Shown here: positions 18,496 through 28,629 of the stretch, piece after piece
Numbering within the stretch: the stretch's first letter is position 1
How the letters are laid out: each line of letters starts with the position of its first letter
DNA from: Streptomyces violaceoruber
GTDB lineage: Bacteria > Actinomycetota > Actinomycetes > Streptomycetales > Streptomycetaceae
Direction: 5' to 3'
DNA length: 64,000 nt
NCBI RefSeq assembly: GCF_033406955.1
Contig: NZ_CP137734.1
Span: forward strand, 1,922,001 to 1,986,000
Translations under genes and position numbers: made by a program
Notes under the pieces: model-generated
Seen by the model: only the letters and a program-made list of their open reading frames with translations
What the model was told of the DNA's origin: nothing
The model's database searches: none

Positions 18496-21400
18496 GTGAA
18501 GCCCACCATGGCCGCCGCGCAGCTCCGCGGCAGTTTGACGCAGTACCTCACGACGACGTACGCCCTCGCCGACGAAGACACCCGCGGCGCGCTCGAACGC
18601 TTCCTCGGGCATCCCGAGACCGGTATCTTCCGGGGGCCCTACCTGCGGATCAGGACGCCGTTCCACCTCGCCGACGACGGCTGGCAGCGGGAGCTGGAGT
18701 GGTCGGCCGGTTTTCCGGGGTTCGCCCCGTGGCGGCACCAGGCCAAGGCGTGGGCGCGGCTCTCCACGCTGCACGGGCCCGCCCAGCCGACGCTGGTGAC
18801 CACCGGCACCGGGTCCGGCAAGACCGAGTCCTTCCTGATCCCCGTACTGGACCACTGCCGGCGGCAGAAGGCCGAGGGGCGGGCCGGGATCAAGGCCGTG
18901 CTGTTGTACCCGATGAACGCGCTCGCCACCGACCAGGCCGGGCGTATCGGGGAGTACCTGGCACGGCCGGAGCTCGCCCAGGTCACGGCGGGCCTGTACA
19001 TCGGCGACCGACCCGACACCGACTTCCGGCGGGTGATGACGCGACGCGAGGAGATGCGCGTCTCGCCGCCCGACGTGCTGATCACCAACTACAAGATGCT
19101 CGACCTGCTGTTGCAGCGGGGCGAGGACCGCAGCCTGTGGGACGGCGCCGAGCCCGCGTACGTCGTCCTGGACGAGTTCCACACGTACGACGGCGCCCAG
19201 GGCACCGACGTGGCGATGCTGCTGCGCCGGCTGGCCGCCGCCACCGGCGCGTCCCGGCCCGGCAGGCCTCTGGGGTCGATCTGCCCGGTGGCGACCTCGG
19301 CGACGCTGGGTGAGGGTGCGCCGGGCGAGGAGGCCGAGGAGAGCGGGGGCATCCTCGACGTCGCGGCTCGGGTGTTCGGCATGCCGTTCCCCGCGGACGC
19401 CGTCATCGGCGAGGAGCGGATGACCGCCGACGAGTTCACCGGCGCCGTCGACTACGAACTGCCGGAACCGCCGAGCCCCCAGGAGGTCGTGGCGGTGTCC
19501 GGCGGACCGGACGTGGAGGCCCGCCCCGACCTGCTGGACCTGGACGCGCTCGCCACCCGGATGCTGGGCCGCTCCGGCCTGAACGCGTTCCGCGTCGGGC
19601 GGCTGCTGAAACGGCACGACTTCACCCACGGTGCGCTATCGCTGCTCAGCGGTGATCCGGTGGACGAGTGGTCGCTGCGGGACCGGCTCGCCCGGTTCGG
19701 CTACTCCTGGGGCCGCACGGCGCGGGAGAACCCGAGACTGGTACTCCAGGCGCTGTCCCGGTTCGTGGCGCTGCTGTCGGCCGCCCGCGACCCGGACTCC
19801 GACGAGCGCCGGCCCCGGCCCCTGCTGCACATCGAGGCGCACCTGTGGGTGCGGCCCGTGACCCGGGTGCTGCGCGGGGTGGGCCGCACCCCCGAGTTCC
19901 GCTGGTACGAGGACGACCGCACGGCCGCCCGCCGGGCCGCTCTCAACGCCGCGCCGCCCGGTGACGAGGACCCGGACGCCTCGTCCGGCGGCTATCCGTC
20001 GTCGGCGAGTGGCACGCCGCTGCCGGGCGCCGACACCGCACCGCGCCCGGCCCAGGTGCACCTGCCCGCCGTGTACTGCCGCAACTGCGGGCGATCGGGG
20101 TGGGCCGCCCTGTCCCCGGAAGCCGACCCGCAGCAGCTGGTGATGGCCCAGGACCGGATCTGGCGGGCCGGGGTGGGCCGGGACAAGCGGCGCCTGCGCT
20201 ACTTCATCTCCGCCACCGCCCGCGAGCGACGGCAGGCCCTCGACGCGCTGACCGGTGCACGGCCCTCGGACGGTGGCGTCGACCCGTTGTCGGTGGTGGT
20301 GCTGGACGGCGGGCAGGGCACCTACCGACTGCCGGCCGCCGGGGACGACGACGGAGATCTCGTCGACGCCTGGTTCGCGCTGGCGGTGCTCGACAAGAAG
20401 GCCGCCGACCGGGCCGCCAAGGACGACCGCTGCCCGGCCTGCCACACCGACAACAGCATCCGTTTCCTCGGCACGGCCCGGGCGGCCCTCGCCTCCGCGA
20501 CGGTCACCCAGCTGTTCACCGGCGGTGACATCGCGCTCGTCCCGGAGGAGCGCAAGACGCTGCTGTTCAACGACTCCACGCAGGACGCGGCACACCGGGC
20601 GGGATACGTCGCCAACGCCTCGTACAAGTTCTCGCTGCGCTCACTGCTCGCCCACAACCTGGACGAGTCCGGCGCGCCGACCGCGCTGAACGACCTGATC
20701 GGCCACGTCCTGGACTCGGTGGACGACCCGGAGGCGCTGGCCGCCGTCGTTCCCCCCGACCTGCATGACGAGCCGGGCGTCGACCGGCTGCTGTCCGGCC
20801 GCGGCACCGGCGACGCGCGGACCTGGCGGCTGATCGGAGAACGGCTCGCGTTCGCGACGGTGATGGAGTTCGGGCTGCGCAGCCGCATGGGCCGGACCCT
20901 GGAGCTGACCCGGACCGCCGCCGCCGAGGTCGCCGTGACGGACCCGGAGCGGGTCACGGACCTGGCGCGGGACCTGCACCTGTCGCTGCCCGGCCAGTTG
21001 CTGGCGGTCGGCGGACTGCCCACGCCCGAGCGGTATCTCGCGTACGTCCGGGGGCTGCTGGAGCGGTTGCGGCTGCGTGGCGCGGTGCGGCACCGGTGGC
21101 TCGACACGTGGATCAAGGAAGCCGGCGCCGACCGCTACCTCATCTCCGGGCGCAGGCCGGACGGCATGCCCGCCTTCCCCGAAGGGGTAGCCCCGCCGAG
21201 GTTCCTGCTGGACGGGCAGAAGGACAGGACCGAGTTCGACTCCCTCACCGGACGCCTGGGGTGGTACCAGGACTGGACCCGCAGATGCCTCGACCTGGAC
21301 GCGGCCGGGGCCACCGAGTACCTGCGCAGACTGCTGCCCGCTCTCGCCGACGCGGGCGTCCTCTCGGTGCGGACCGCCCGGGACCGGCAGACCCGGGTCT

Positions 21401-24400
21401 ACGGGCTGCAGCCGGGCCACATCGAGGTGCGGCTGCTCGACGACGCCGTCGTCAACAAGGCCTTCGTCGCCTGCGAGGACTGCCGCTGGCAGCAGGTCGT
21501 GGCGCCCGAGCGCCGGACCCGCTGGTACGGGCATCCGTGCCCCCGCTACCGGTGCAAGGGCCGGCTGACCGCACCCCACACCGACCGGTCCGCGGCCGAG
21601 GCCGAGGTGTCCCGGTTCGGATCGGGCCCCCTCGTACCTGAGCGGGACTACACCCGCGACTACTACCGCCGCCTCTACTTGACGGGCGGCACGTTCCGCG
21701 TGGTGACCGCCGAGCACACGGGCATGCTCAGCCGCCCCGAACGGGAGCGCGTGGAAAGGGCGTTCAAGGCGGGTACGCACTACACCGACCCCAACGTGCT
21801 GTCGTGCACCCCGACGCTGGAACTCGGCATCGACATCGGCGACCTGTCCGCCATCCTCCTCGGCTCCCTGCCCGCCGGCCCCGCCAACTACGTCCAGCGG
21901 GCCGGACGCGCCGGACGCCGCACGGGCAACGCGCTGGTCGTCACGTTCGGCGGACGCAAGGCACGCGACCTGTACTACCTGGACGAACCGCGCGAGATGA
22001 TCGCGGGGACCATCCTTCCGCCGGGCTGCTACCTGTCTGCGGTGGAGATCCTGCGCCGCCAGTACACGGCGCGGCTGCTGGACCTGGCGGCCCGCGGCGA
22101 GCTGCGGACCTCCGACGGCGAGGTGCTGGCTCCGCTCCCCCGGCTGTCCTCCGCCCTGTTCGGCACCAGCGGGTGGTGCGAGGACCTCGCCGACGCCGCG
22201 CGAACGCACGGGGCGGCACTGGTGGAGGATTTCCTGGCCCTGTTCCCCGACGGCAGCGACGTGCGGGACTCCGGCGGTCCTGACGGTGCGGGCGTCTCCG
22301 CGTACGCGGCGGAGGAACTCCGGGCGTACGCGACCAGCGGGATCGCGCGGGCGTTGCAGGAAGCCGAGGAGGACTGGACGGGGCGGCGTGAGGAGCTGCG
22401 CCGCAGGATCGCGGCGATCGACGAAGCCGCGGAGCAACTGGCCCAGTCCGACGAGTCGCAGGCCCGGGAGCGGCGCGAACTGCTCGCCGAGCGGCGGGGT
22501 GCCGGCGACCTGCTGCGGGAGCTGAGCCAGTCGAGCGCCCACGCCACCTTGGTGGACCTCGGGCTGCTGCCCAACTACAGCCTGACGGACACCACCACCC
22601 GGCTGGAAGCGACGCTGTACTGGACGGAGACCCCGGGCGAGGAGGACGACACCGCCGGGGCCCAAGCCGCCGAGCAGGGCACCGTCCGCAAGGTGTACCG
22701 CAGTGAGACGCGGGACTACGAACGGTCCCGCAAGCCGGCCCTGACCGAACTCGCCCCGGGCAACAGCTTCTACGTCAACGGCTACCGTCACGTGGTGCGC
22801 GCCCTGGACATCGGCAGTCCCGAGCGCCGCGCCTGGTCGGTGTGGCGGCTCTGCCCCGCCTGCGGATATGTCCGCACCGAGGAGCAGAACGCGGAGCAGA
22901 ACACCGATCCGTGCCCGCGCTGTCACGGCCGGGAGATCGCCGACGCCGGGTGCGTCCAGCGCGTCCTGCGGCCCAGGCGGGTCCTGTCCCGCGACAAGCG
23001 CGACGACGCCCGGGTCCGCGACGACCGCGACGAGCGGGACCACAGGCGCTACGCGGTCCTCACCACCGTCGACATCGACCCCGACCGTCTGGCGCCCGGT
23101 TCCTGGCGGCACGACAGCGCCGTGTTCGGCGTGGACTTCACCCGCCACGCCACGATCCGGACACTGAACCTCGGGCTGGACCGCGAGGACGGCAGCAGCA
23201 CGGTGTCGCTGGCCGGCCAGGACGTACGGCTCAACCCGTTCTACGTCTGCACCGAGTGCGGCGGCGCCACGGCGGACGGCCGGCCGGTGGTGGACACGCC
23301 GCAGCACGCCCTCACCGAGTCGCTGGCGTCGAGCACTCCGGCCGCGCAGCACCATCAGTTGTGGTGCGCGCGCCGCCGTGTCCGCAGGCCCGTCACCGGT
23401 GCGGGCGAACAGCAGGGCAGGGGCCAGGACGTGCCGCTGCTGCTCGCCCACGAACTGACCACCGAGGCCGTGCGCATTCTGTTGCCCGCTTCGGTGGCAC
23501 GCGTCAAGGAGCGGCTCGCGTCGTTCACCGCCGCCCTGTTCGTGGGGATCGCGGCTCGCTACGGCGGCGATCCCGACCACATCGACATCGCCGAGGCGAC
23601 CATGCCCGACCACGGGGACGACCTGGACGCGGACTGGCCGAGGCGCTTCCTCGTCGTCTACGACCGGCTGCCGGGCGGCACGGGCTACCTGCACCGGCTG
23701 TCCTCCGCCGACGGCTTCCGGGACGTACTGCTCAAGGCACGGGACGTCATCGAGCGCTGTGCCTGCCGCGAGAAGGGGCTCGACGGCTGCCACCAGTGCC
23801 TGCTGCGGCGCGTGCCGGCCGCCGACTACGACAAGGTCAGCCGGAGCGAGGTCCGCCAGATGCTGGACGAGCTGCTGGGCGCCGACGGTGCAGGGTGGCG
23901 CACCTCGCCGGTGGCGACGACCCGTCACATCCCGTTGCAACGGCAGGCCGAGAGCGACCTGGAGATCCTCTTCATCGACACTCTCCAGGACTGGGCGAAA
24001 CTGGCCGAGTCGAGGGCCGCGGCGGACACGTACACGACCTCCGCCGGTACGTACGCCCTCGACCTGCGGCTCACAGCGCCCGACGGGACCACCGTCAGCT
24101 GGCGCGTCTCCCAGCAGCGGGCCCTGGACGGCACCCGGCCCGACATACTCCTCGAACGGCTGGACACCCCCGGCCCGCGCGTCGCCCTGTACCTCGACGG
24201 CTACGCGTACCACGCCACCCGTGAGCACAACCGGCTGGCGGACGACGCGATGAAGCGCACCAGGCTCCGGGCGGAGGGCCTTCGCGTGTTCCAGCTGACC
24301 TACCACGACGTGAAGGAGTGGCGGCAGCGGATCAAGGACACGGGGTACGCGGGAGCGGGCACCGCAGACCCCGTGTGGGAGCCGTACGGCGCGGCCGGAC

Positions 24401-25461
24401 AGCAACGGGCCCGCGACTACTACGACCGCGTGGGCCGGGGCCTGCCCGGTGAGCTCTCCGAGACGGTGTGGGTCAACCCGGCCCGGCTTCTGCTGGCCTA
24501 TTTGCGCTCTCCCGACCCGGAGCGCTGGAGGCGGCGAGCTGAGGCGGCCGCCGCTGGGCTCAGCGGAGCGGACGGGGTCCGAGCCGCCGCGCTCACCGGC
24601 GAAGAGGCCGGCGAGGGGCTCAGGGCGGCGCTGCGTGGCGGCAGGCCGGCCGGGGGCGCCGGACCCGTACGCCTGCTCTGCGGTCCCGACGCGTCGGGTT
24701 GCCGTCTGGTGCTGGCCGCCGACGGCAGACGCACCCCTCCCGTGTGGACGGGGCTCACCGTCCTGGACGACGGTGACACGGCCCTCGCCGACGAGCCGGC
24801 CCACAAGCGACGCTGGCGTGCCTGGCTGTACTGGAGCAACGTGCTGCAGTTCCTCGAGCGCGGCGGCGGCGACAGCGCCCAGCTGACCACGAGCATGCTC
24901 GACGGCTTCACTCCCGAGGTTCTCGCCCTGACCGGCGGGGAGGGCTGGCTGACGTCGACGCGTACGCCGGTGCTCTCGCCCACCGACGAACTCGCGCCCG
25001 TCGGGGTCGCCCCGGTGCCCGCGGTGCCTGCTGTGGGCAGTGGTGAGACAGTCGCGCCGAAATTCTCCGCGGACGAGGCACGCGGCGGCGACACACCGGG
25101 GCGGGACCCCGGCTGGGACCGGGTCATCGAGTACCTCGACCCGGAGGAGCCGGGACTCACGGAGCTGGCCCACGCACTGGCCGACGCCGCGGTGCCCTCG
25201 CCTCAGGACGGCTACGAGCTGGACGGTCACGGCTGGCAGGCCGAGCTGGCGTGGCCCGCTGCCAGGATCGGAGTGGTCCTCGGTCCTCGCGCGGACGGCA
25301 ACGAGCCGGACTACGAGGCCCAGGACCGGGACAAGGCATTCTCGGCGGCAGGCTGGACGGTCCGCACCGCCGCCGAATGGGATCGGGCGGCGATGATCGC
25401 CCGGCTCACGGAACGACGGCACGACAGCGACACCATCAGGGACGGGGAGCCGAAGCGATGA
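18496..25461 (+). CDS. Giant DEAD-box helicase with DUF1998 zinc region and nuclease-like tail
   Basis: A 2321-residue protein. The ATP site is TTGTGSGKTE (about residues 98-107), the B motif DEFH (about 226), ATSATLGEG follows, and motif VI is QRAGRAGR (about 1134-1141). Cysteine pairs YCRNCGRSGW, CPACHTD, CEDCRWQ, CPACGY/CPRCHG and CTECGG suggest several zinc ribbons, and CACREKGLDGCHQC (about 1755-1768) is the DUF1998/MrfA-type end. Residues about 1817-1945 look like a Vsr/DUF559-type nuclease fold (LYLDGYAYH, then KRTRLRAEGLRVFQL). A second, similar shape ends the protein (GWQAELAWPAARIGVVL, GWTVRTAAEW). Size and domains recall Druantia DruE, or DISARM DrmA and DrmB fused. GTG at 18496 follows AAGGGGGA. 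It overlaps the next gene by ATGA. Confidence 0.85.
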   Translation: MKPTMAAAQLRGSLTQYLTTTYALADEDTRGALERFLGHPETGIFRGPYLRIRTPFHLADDGWQRELEWSAGFPGFAPWRHQAKAWARLSTLHGPAQPTLVTTGTGSGKTESFLIPVLDHCRRQKAEGRAGIKAVLLYPMNALATDQAGRIGEYLARPELAQVTAGLYIGDRPDTDFRRVMTRREEMRVSPPDVLITNYKMLDLLLQRGEDRSLWDGAEPAYVVLDEFHTYDGAQGTDVAMLLRRLAAATGASRPGRPLGSICPVATSATLGEGAPGEEAEESGGILDVAARVFGMPFPADAVIGEERMTADEFTGAVDYELPEPPSPQEVVAVSGGPDVEARPDLLDLDALATRMLGRSGLNAFRVGRLLKRHDFTHGALSLLSGDPVDEWSLRDRLARFGYSWGRTARENPRLVLQALSRFVALLSAARDPDSDERRPRPLLHIEAHLWVRPVTRVLRGVGRTPEFRWYEDDRTAARRAALNAAPPGDEDPDASSGGYPSSASGTPLPGADTAPRPAQVHLPAVYCRNCGRSGWAALSPEADPQQLVMAQDRIWRAGVGRDKRRLRYFISATARERRQALDALTGARPSDGGVDPLSVVVLDGGQGTYRLPAAGDDDGDLVDAWFALAVLDKKAADRAAKDDRCPACHTDNSIRFLGTARAALASATVTQLFTGGDIALVPEERKTLLFNDSTQDAAHRAGYVANASYKFSLRSLLAHNLDESGAPTALNDLIGHVLDSVDDPEALAAVVPPDLHDEPGVDRLLSGRGTGDARTWRLIGERLAFATVMEFGLRSRMGRTLELTRTAAAEVAVTDPERVTDLARDLHLSLPGQLLAVGGLPTPERYLAYVRGLLERLRLRGAVRHRWLDTWIKEAGADRYLISGRRPDGMPAFPEGVAPPRFLLDGQKDRTEFDSLTGRLGWYQDWTRRCLDLDAAGATEYLRRLLPALADAGVLSVRTARDRQTRVYGLQPGHIEVRLLDDAVVNKAFVACEDCRWQQVVAPERRTRWYGHPCPRYRCKGRLTAPHTDRSAAEAEVSRFGSGPLVPERDYTRDYYRRLYLTGGTFRVVTAEHTGMLSRPERERVERAFKAGTHYTDPNVLSCTPTLELGIDIGDLSAILLGSLPAGPANYVQRAGRAGRRTGNALVVTFGGRKARDLYYLDEPREMIAGTILPPGCYLSAVEILRRQYTARLLDLAARGELRTSDGEVLAPLPRLSSALFGTSGWCEDLADAARTHGAALVEDFLALFPDGSDVRDSGGPDGAGVSAYAAEELRAYATSGIARALQEAEEDWTGRREELRRRIAAIDEAAEQLAQSDESQARERRELLAERRGAGDLLRELSQSSAHATLVDLGLLPNYSLTDTTTRLEATLYWTETPGEEDDTAGAQAAEQGTVRKVYRSETRDYERSRKPALTELAPGNSFYVNGYRHVVRALDIGSPERRAWSVWRLCPACGYVRTEEQNAEQNTDPCPRCHGREIADAGCVQRVLRPRRVLSRDKRDDARVRDDRDERDHRRYAVLTTVDIDPDRLAPGSWRHDSAVFGVDFTRHATIRTLNLGLDREDGSSTVSLAGQDVRLNPFYVCTECGGATADGRPVVDTPQHALTESLASSTPAAQHHQLWCARRRVRRPVTGAGEQQGRGQDVPLLLAHELTTEAVRILLPASVARVKERLASFTAALFVGIAARYGGDPDHIDIAEATMPDHGDDLDADWPRRFLVVYDRLPGGTGYLHRLSSADGFRDVLLKARDVIERCACREKGLDGCHQCLLRRVPAADYDKVSRSEVRQMLDELLGADGAGWRTSPVATTRHIPLQRQAESDLEILFIDTLQDWAKLAESRAAADTYTTSAGTYALDLRLTAPDGTTVSWRVSQQRALDGTRPDILLERLDTPGPRVALYLDGYAYHATREHNRLADDAMKRTRLRAEGLRVFQLTYHDVKEWRQRIKDTGYAGAGTADPVWEPYGAAGQQRARDYYDRVGRGLPGELSETVWVNPARLLLAYLRSPDPERWRRRAEAAAAGLSGADGVRAAALTGEEAGEGLRAALRGGRPAGGAGPVRLLCGPDASGCRLVLAADGRRTPPVWTGLTVLDDGDTALADEPAHKRRWRAWLYWSNVLQFLERGGGDSAQLTTSMLDGFTPEVLALTGGEGWLTSTRTPVLSPTDELAPVGVAPVPAVPAVGSGETVAPKFSADEARGGDTPGRDPGWDRVIEYLDPEEPGLTELAHALADAAVPSPQDGYELDGHGWQAELAWPAARIGVVLGPRADGNEPDYEAQDRDKAFSAAGWTVRTAAEWDRAAMIARLTERRHDSDTIRDGEPKR

Positions 25462-27731
25462 ACACCTCCGGCGTCACACTGCGCCTGCTCGACAAGGCGG
25501 ACAAGGAGATCCTCAAACTCCCCCGCACGGTCAAAGGCGCGTTCTTCGACTTCCAGCACAAGTTCCGGAGCAACCCCCACACCACCGGACTGAAACTTCA
25601 GCAGCTCAAGGGAGACAGCAGGCTCTGGTCGGCGCGCGTCAACGACGAGTACCGGGCGCTGCTGCTGCGGCTCGCCGACGACGACTGGCTGATCGTCTCC
25701 GTCAAGCACCGCAAGGACGTCTACAGCCGACTCTCGTACGGCGTCAACCAGGTCACCGGCGGCATCGAGTACGTGGACCTGGAGGTGGTCGAGGACAGCG
25801 TCCTGCGCCGCCTCCCCGCCCCGCCCGCACAAGCCCCGGCGAGCGCCGAACCGTCCACGCCGGCGCAGCCCGAGCCGGCACGGCCCCTGTTCGCCGACTG
25901 GTCCGACGAGCAGCTGTCGGACCTCGGTGTCGCCGAATCCCTGCTGCCCGTCATCCGCACCCTCGCCACCGAGGACCAGCTGCTGGGCCTCGTTGAGTAC
26001 GCGCCGCAGCTCACCGGGGAAGTGCTCCTCGCCCTGTTCGACGGTGCGTCGTACGACGACGTCCTCGACCAGGTGACCCGGCCGGTGGCCGCCACCGAAC
26101 CGGTCGACCCGGACGACTTCGAGGCAGCGGCACAACGGCCGGCGACGGTCGTCACCACCACCGACGATGCCTTGAAGGAGGCGCTGGAGAGCGGCGACTT
26201 CGGCCGTTGGAAGGTCTTCCTACACCCCACCCAGGCCCGACTGGTCGAACGGCGCTACAACGGCCCCGCCCGGGTGGGCGGCGGCCCCGGCACCGGCAAG
26301 ACCATCGTCGCGCTGCACCGCGTACGGCATCTCGTACGGCAGCTTCCCCCCGGCCGGGACAAGCCCGTCCTCCTCACCACGTACAACAAGAACCTCGCCG
26401 CCGACCTGCGCGCTCGGCTTCTGGAGCTGGGCGGCGAGGAACTGCTGAGCCGGGTCGAGGTGAGCCACGTCGACCAGCTGGCCCTGCGCGTCGTCCGCGA
26501 GGCGGAACCGGGCAACGGCAAGCAGGCAATCGACGACAGCCGTGCGGTGCGCGAATGGCGCGGGCTGCTGGACGAGTTGGGAGAGGACGGCTGGGACGCG
26601 GAATTCCTGCACGACGAATGGACGCAGGTCATCCTCGGCCAGGCCGTCGGCACCCGCACCGACTACTTCAGGGCCCGGCGCGCCGGACGCGGCAGGAACA
26701 TCGGCCGCGCCGAGCGGGCCGAGATCTGGCAGCTCGCCGAGCGTTTCACCCAGCGGCTGGACCGGCTCGGACGGCAGACCTGGGACCAGGTGGCAGAGCG
26801 GGCCGCACGGTTGGAGATCGGCCGCGAACAGCGCATCCAGAACATCGCCCGGCAGCGGGAGGAGGCGGGCGGCCTCGACAACATCCACCTCCAGGACGGC
26901 TCAGGGGGCTGGCTGCGCCACCGGTACCGGCACATCGTGGTGGACGAAGCGCAGGATCTGCGCCCCGCCCACTGGAAGATGCTGCGTGCGATGGCCCCTC
27001 GCGGCGCCGACGACCTGTTCCTGGTCGGCGACACCCACCAGCGCATCTACAAGAACCAGGTGACGCTGGGCAGCCTCGGTGTCAACATCCGCGGACGGTC
27101 CTCGAAGCTGAGCCTCAGTTACCGCACGACGCGGCAGATCCTGCGTTCCGCCCTCGGTGTGCTGGGCGAGACCACGTACGACGACCTCGACGGCAGCGAG
27201 GAAACGCTGGCCGGCTACCGGTCGGTGCTCAGTGGAGGGCTTCCGGCGGGGCACGCCTTCCCGGACTGGGCTTCCGAGCGGGAAGGTGTGGCCGCGCTCA
27301 TCGAGGAGTGGGACGCCGACTCGGACATGGCCATCCCACACGAGCAGATCGCGATCTGCGTGCCGACGAATCAGATGGCGGCCGAGATGGCCTACACGCT
27401 AAAGGTGCACGGTATCGACTCGGTGGAGATCCGCTCCGACGGCCCGAACGGCTCCACCGGGGTGCATATCGGCACGATGTTCCGATTCAAAGGGCTGGAA
27501 TACCAGCGCATGGTCATCGCGGGCGTGACGGACGGACTCGTGCCCCGCGAGGCCGTCAACAGCCTGCGCGACAGGGACCCCGTCCGTCACCGGCACGAGA
27601 TCCAGCGTGCCCGGTCCCTGCTCTTCGTGGCGGCGACGCGGGCCCGGGACAGTGTGGACGTCTTCTGGCACGGAAAGCCCAGCCCGTTCCTCGACGAATC
27701 GTGGGTCGCCTCGTCGGCGCCGCTTCCCTGA
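25458..27731 (+). CDS. UvrD/Rep-type helicase with RelE-like N-terminal domain
   Basis: A 757-residue protein. Residues 1 to about 95 have the RelE/ParE toxin pattern (LDKADKEILKLPRTVKGAFF, then LKGDSRLWSARVNDEYRALL and VSVKHRKDVY). After a linker comes a superfamily 1A helicase: GGGPGTGKTIVAL (about 273-285), LLTTYNKNLA, HIVVDEAQDLRP, FLVGDTHQRIYKN, LSYRTTRQIL, TMFRFKGLEYQRMVIAG and FVAATRARDSV. All helicase motifs are intact. The start overlaps the stop of the DUF1998 helicase as ATGA, so the two act together. The RelE-like module could cleave or bind RNA, or only serve as a docking domain; no catalytic assignment can be made by eye. It ends 13 bp before a convergent remnant. Confidence 0.85.
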   Translation: MNTSGVTLRLLDKADKEILKLPRTVKGAFFDFQHKFRSNPHTTGLKLQQLKGDSRLWSARVNDEYRALLLRLADDDWLIVSVKHRKDVYSRLSYGVNQVTGGIEYVDLEVVEDSVLRRLPAPPAQAPASAEPSTPAQPEPARPLFADWSDEQLSDLGVAESLLPVIRTLATEDQLLGLVEYAPQLTGEVLLALFDGASYDDVLDQVTRPVAATEPVDPDDFEAAAQRPATVVTTTDDALKEALESGDFGRWKVFLHPTQARLVERRYNGPARVGGGPGTGKTIVALHRVRHLVRQLPPGRDKPVLLTTYNKNLAADLRARLLELGGEELLSRVEVSHVDQLALRVVREAEPGNGKQAIDDSRAVREWRGLLDELGEDGWDAEFLHDEWTQVILGQAVGTRTDYFRARRAGRGRNIGRAERAEIWQLAERFTQRLDRLGRQTWDQVAERAARLEIGREQRIQNIARQREEAGGLDNIHLQDGSGGWLRHRYRHIVVDEAQDLRPAHWKMLRAMAPRGADDLFLVGDTHQRIYKNQVTLGSLGVNIRGRSSKLSLSYRTTRQILRSALGVLGETTYDDLDGSEETLAGYRSVLSGGLPAGHAFPDWASEREGVAALIEEWDADSDMAIPHEQIAICVPTNQMAAEMAYTLKVHGIDSVEIRSDGPNGSTGVHIGTMFRFKGLEYQRMVIAGVTDGLVPREAVNSLRDRDPVRHRHEIQRARSLLFVAATRARDSVDVFWHGKPSPFLDESWVASSAPLP

Positions 27732-27744
27732 AAGTGAGGCCTCC

Positions 27745-28612
27745 TCAGGCCCCCGGCCGTCCGGCAAGCAGGGTGACCAACGCGTCGCCGACGATTTCGC
27801 TACTGCCGCCGTACTCCTTGCGGATGGCGTGGACCGCCTCGGGGGCGATGTCGACCAGCGTGCCGGCCAGCTGCTGCAGAGCGTAGTGACGGTACTCGGC
27901 CTTCAGGGCCGAAGGCTTCCTGGGCCACCCGGGCCGCCCAGTCCGGATCGAGCTCCGCGCCGACCAGGACGAGGTCCTCCAGCACCGACATCCGGTCGTC
28001 CTCGGGCAGGTCGCAGGCCATCCGTACGCACTCCTCCAGCAGCTCCAGCGCCTGCGCAGGCCGCGCGCACCAGCCCGGAGGACAGCAGAACCAGGCCCGA
28101 CACGTACTCGGCCCTCGGAAACTCCAGGAGCCCGTGCCGTCTGCGCTCCGGGTCCGCCGAGCCCCCGGCCGCGGCGATCCACAGCGTGGCCGCGAGGCCG
28201 TGTTCCTCGTCCTGGACTTCGGCCGCCAGCCGTTCGGCTTCCTGGTACAGCCGCTCCGCCCGCCCTGGGTGCTCGGGGGCCAGGCTCTGGGCGATGTCCG
28301 CGAGGGTCAGGGTCCGGCAGTCCTCGGGGATGCGCCGTGCGACGGCCAGGGCCCGTTCCGGGTCCGTGTCGCGCAGCTCGGCGGCCACGGCGTGCAGGGC
28401 GTCCGCCCGCTCCTCCTCGTCGGCCATGGCGCGGGCGAGCCGTTCGGCGGCGTTCAGATCAGTCTTCAGTACGCACCGGAAGACCTGCGACAGGGCCGAC
28501 GTCCGCTCGTCCTCGTCGGAGAGGCTCCGGGCGACACGCTCGGCCGTCTGCGGATCCAGCGGTGCCAGCGTGCTCACCAGGTCCCGCAGCGCCCACTTCC
28601 GCTGAACCGGGA
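27745..28612 (-). pseudogene. Frameshifted, truncated TPR/HEAT-like repeat protein
   Basis: The minus strand reads repeats of about 35 residues, such as AERVARSLSDEDERTSALSQV and AERLARAMADEEERADALHAVA, in one frame down to about 28050. Sense then continues in a second frame (ALELLEECVRMACDLPEDDR to about 27910) and in a third (SALKAEYRHYALQQLAGTLV to the stop at 27745). Two single-base indels would restore one protein. There is also no convincing start: in-frame coding-like sequence (VPVQRKWALRDLV) runs upstream of the first GTG at 28577 up to about 28612, just before a terminator. It is therefore also 5'-truncated. Such repeat arrays are commonly sensors in conflict genes. Sequencing error in G+C-rich DNA is an alternative for the frameshifts but not for the missing start. 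Confidence 0.7.
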
Positions 28613-28629
28613 CTGCGGGCGGTACGCAG

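Noticed and set aside
20641..25422. 1593-codon minus-strand open frame under the DUF1998 helicase
   Set aside because: Shadow of the helicase gene; low-complexity residues, no motif and no ribosome site.
788..27731. Complete, classical DISARM or Pgl/BREX system
   Set aside because: No phospholipase-D nuclease (DrmC), no PglZ phosphatase and no PglY-type ATPase were found in the window, so only a DISARM/Druantia-like label is used.
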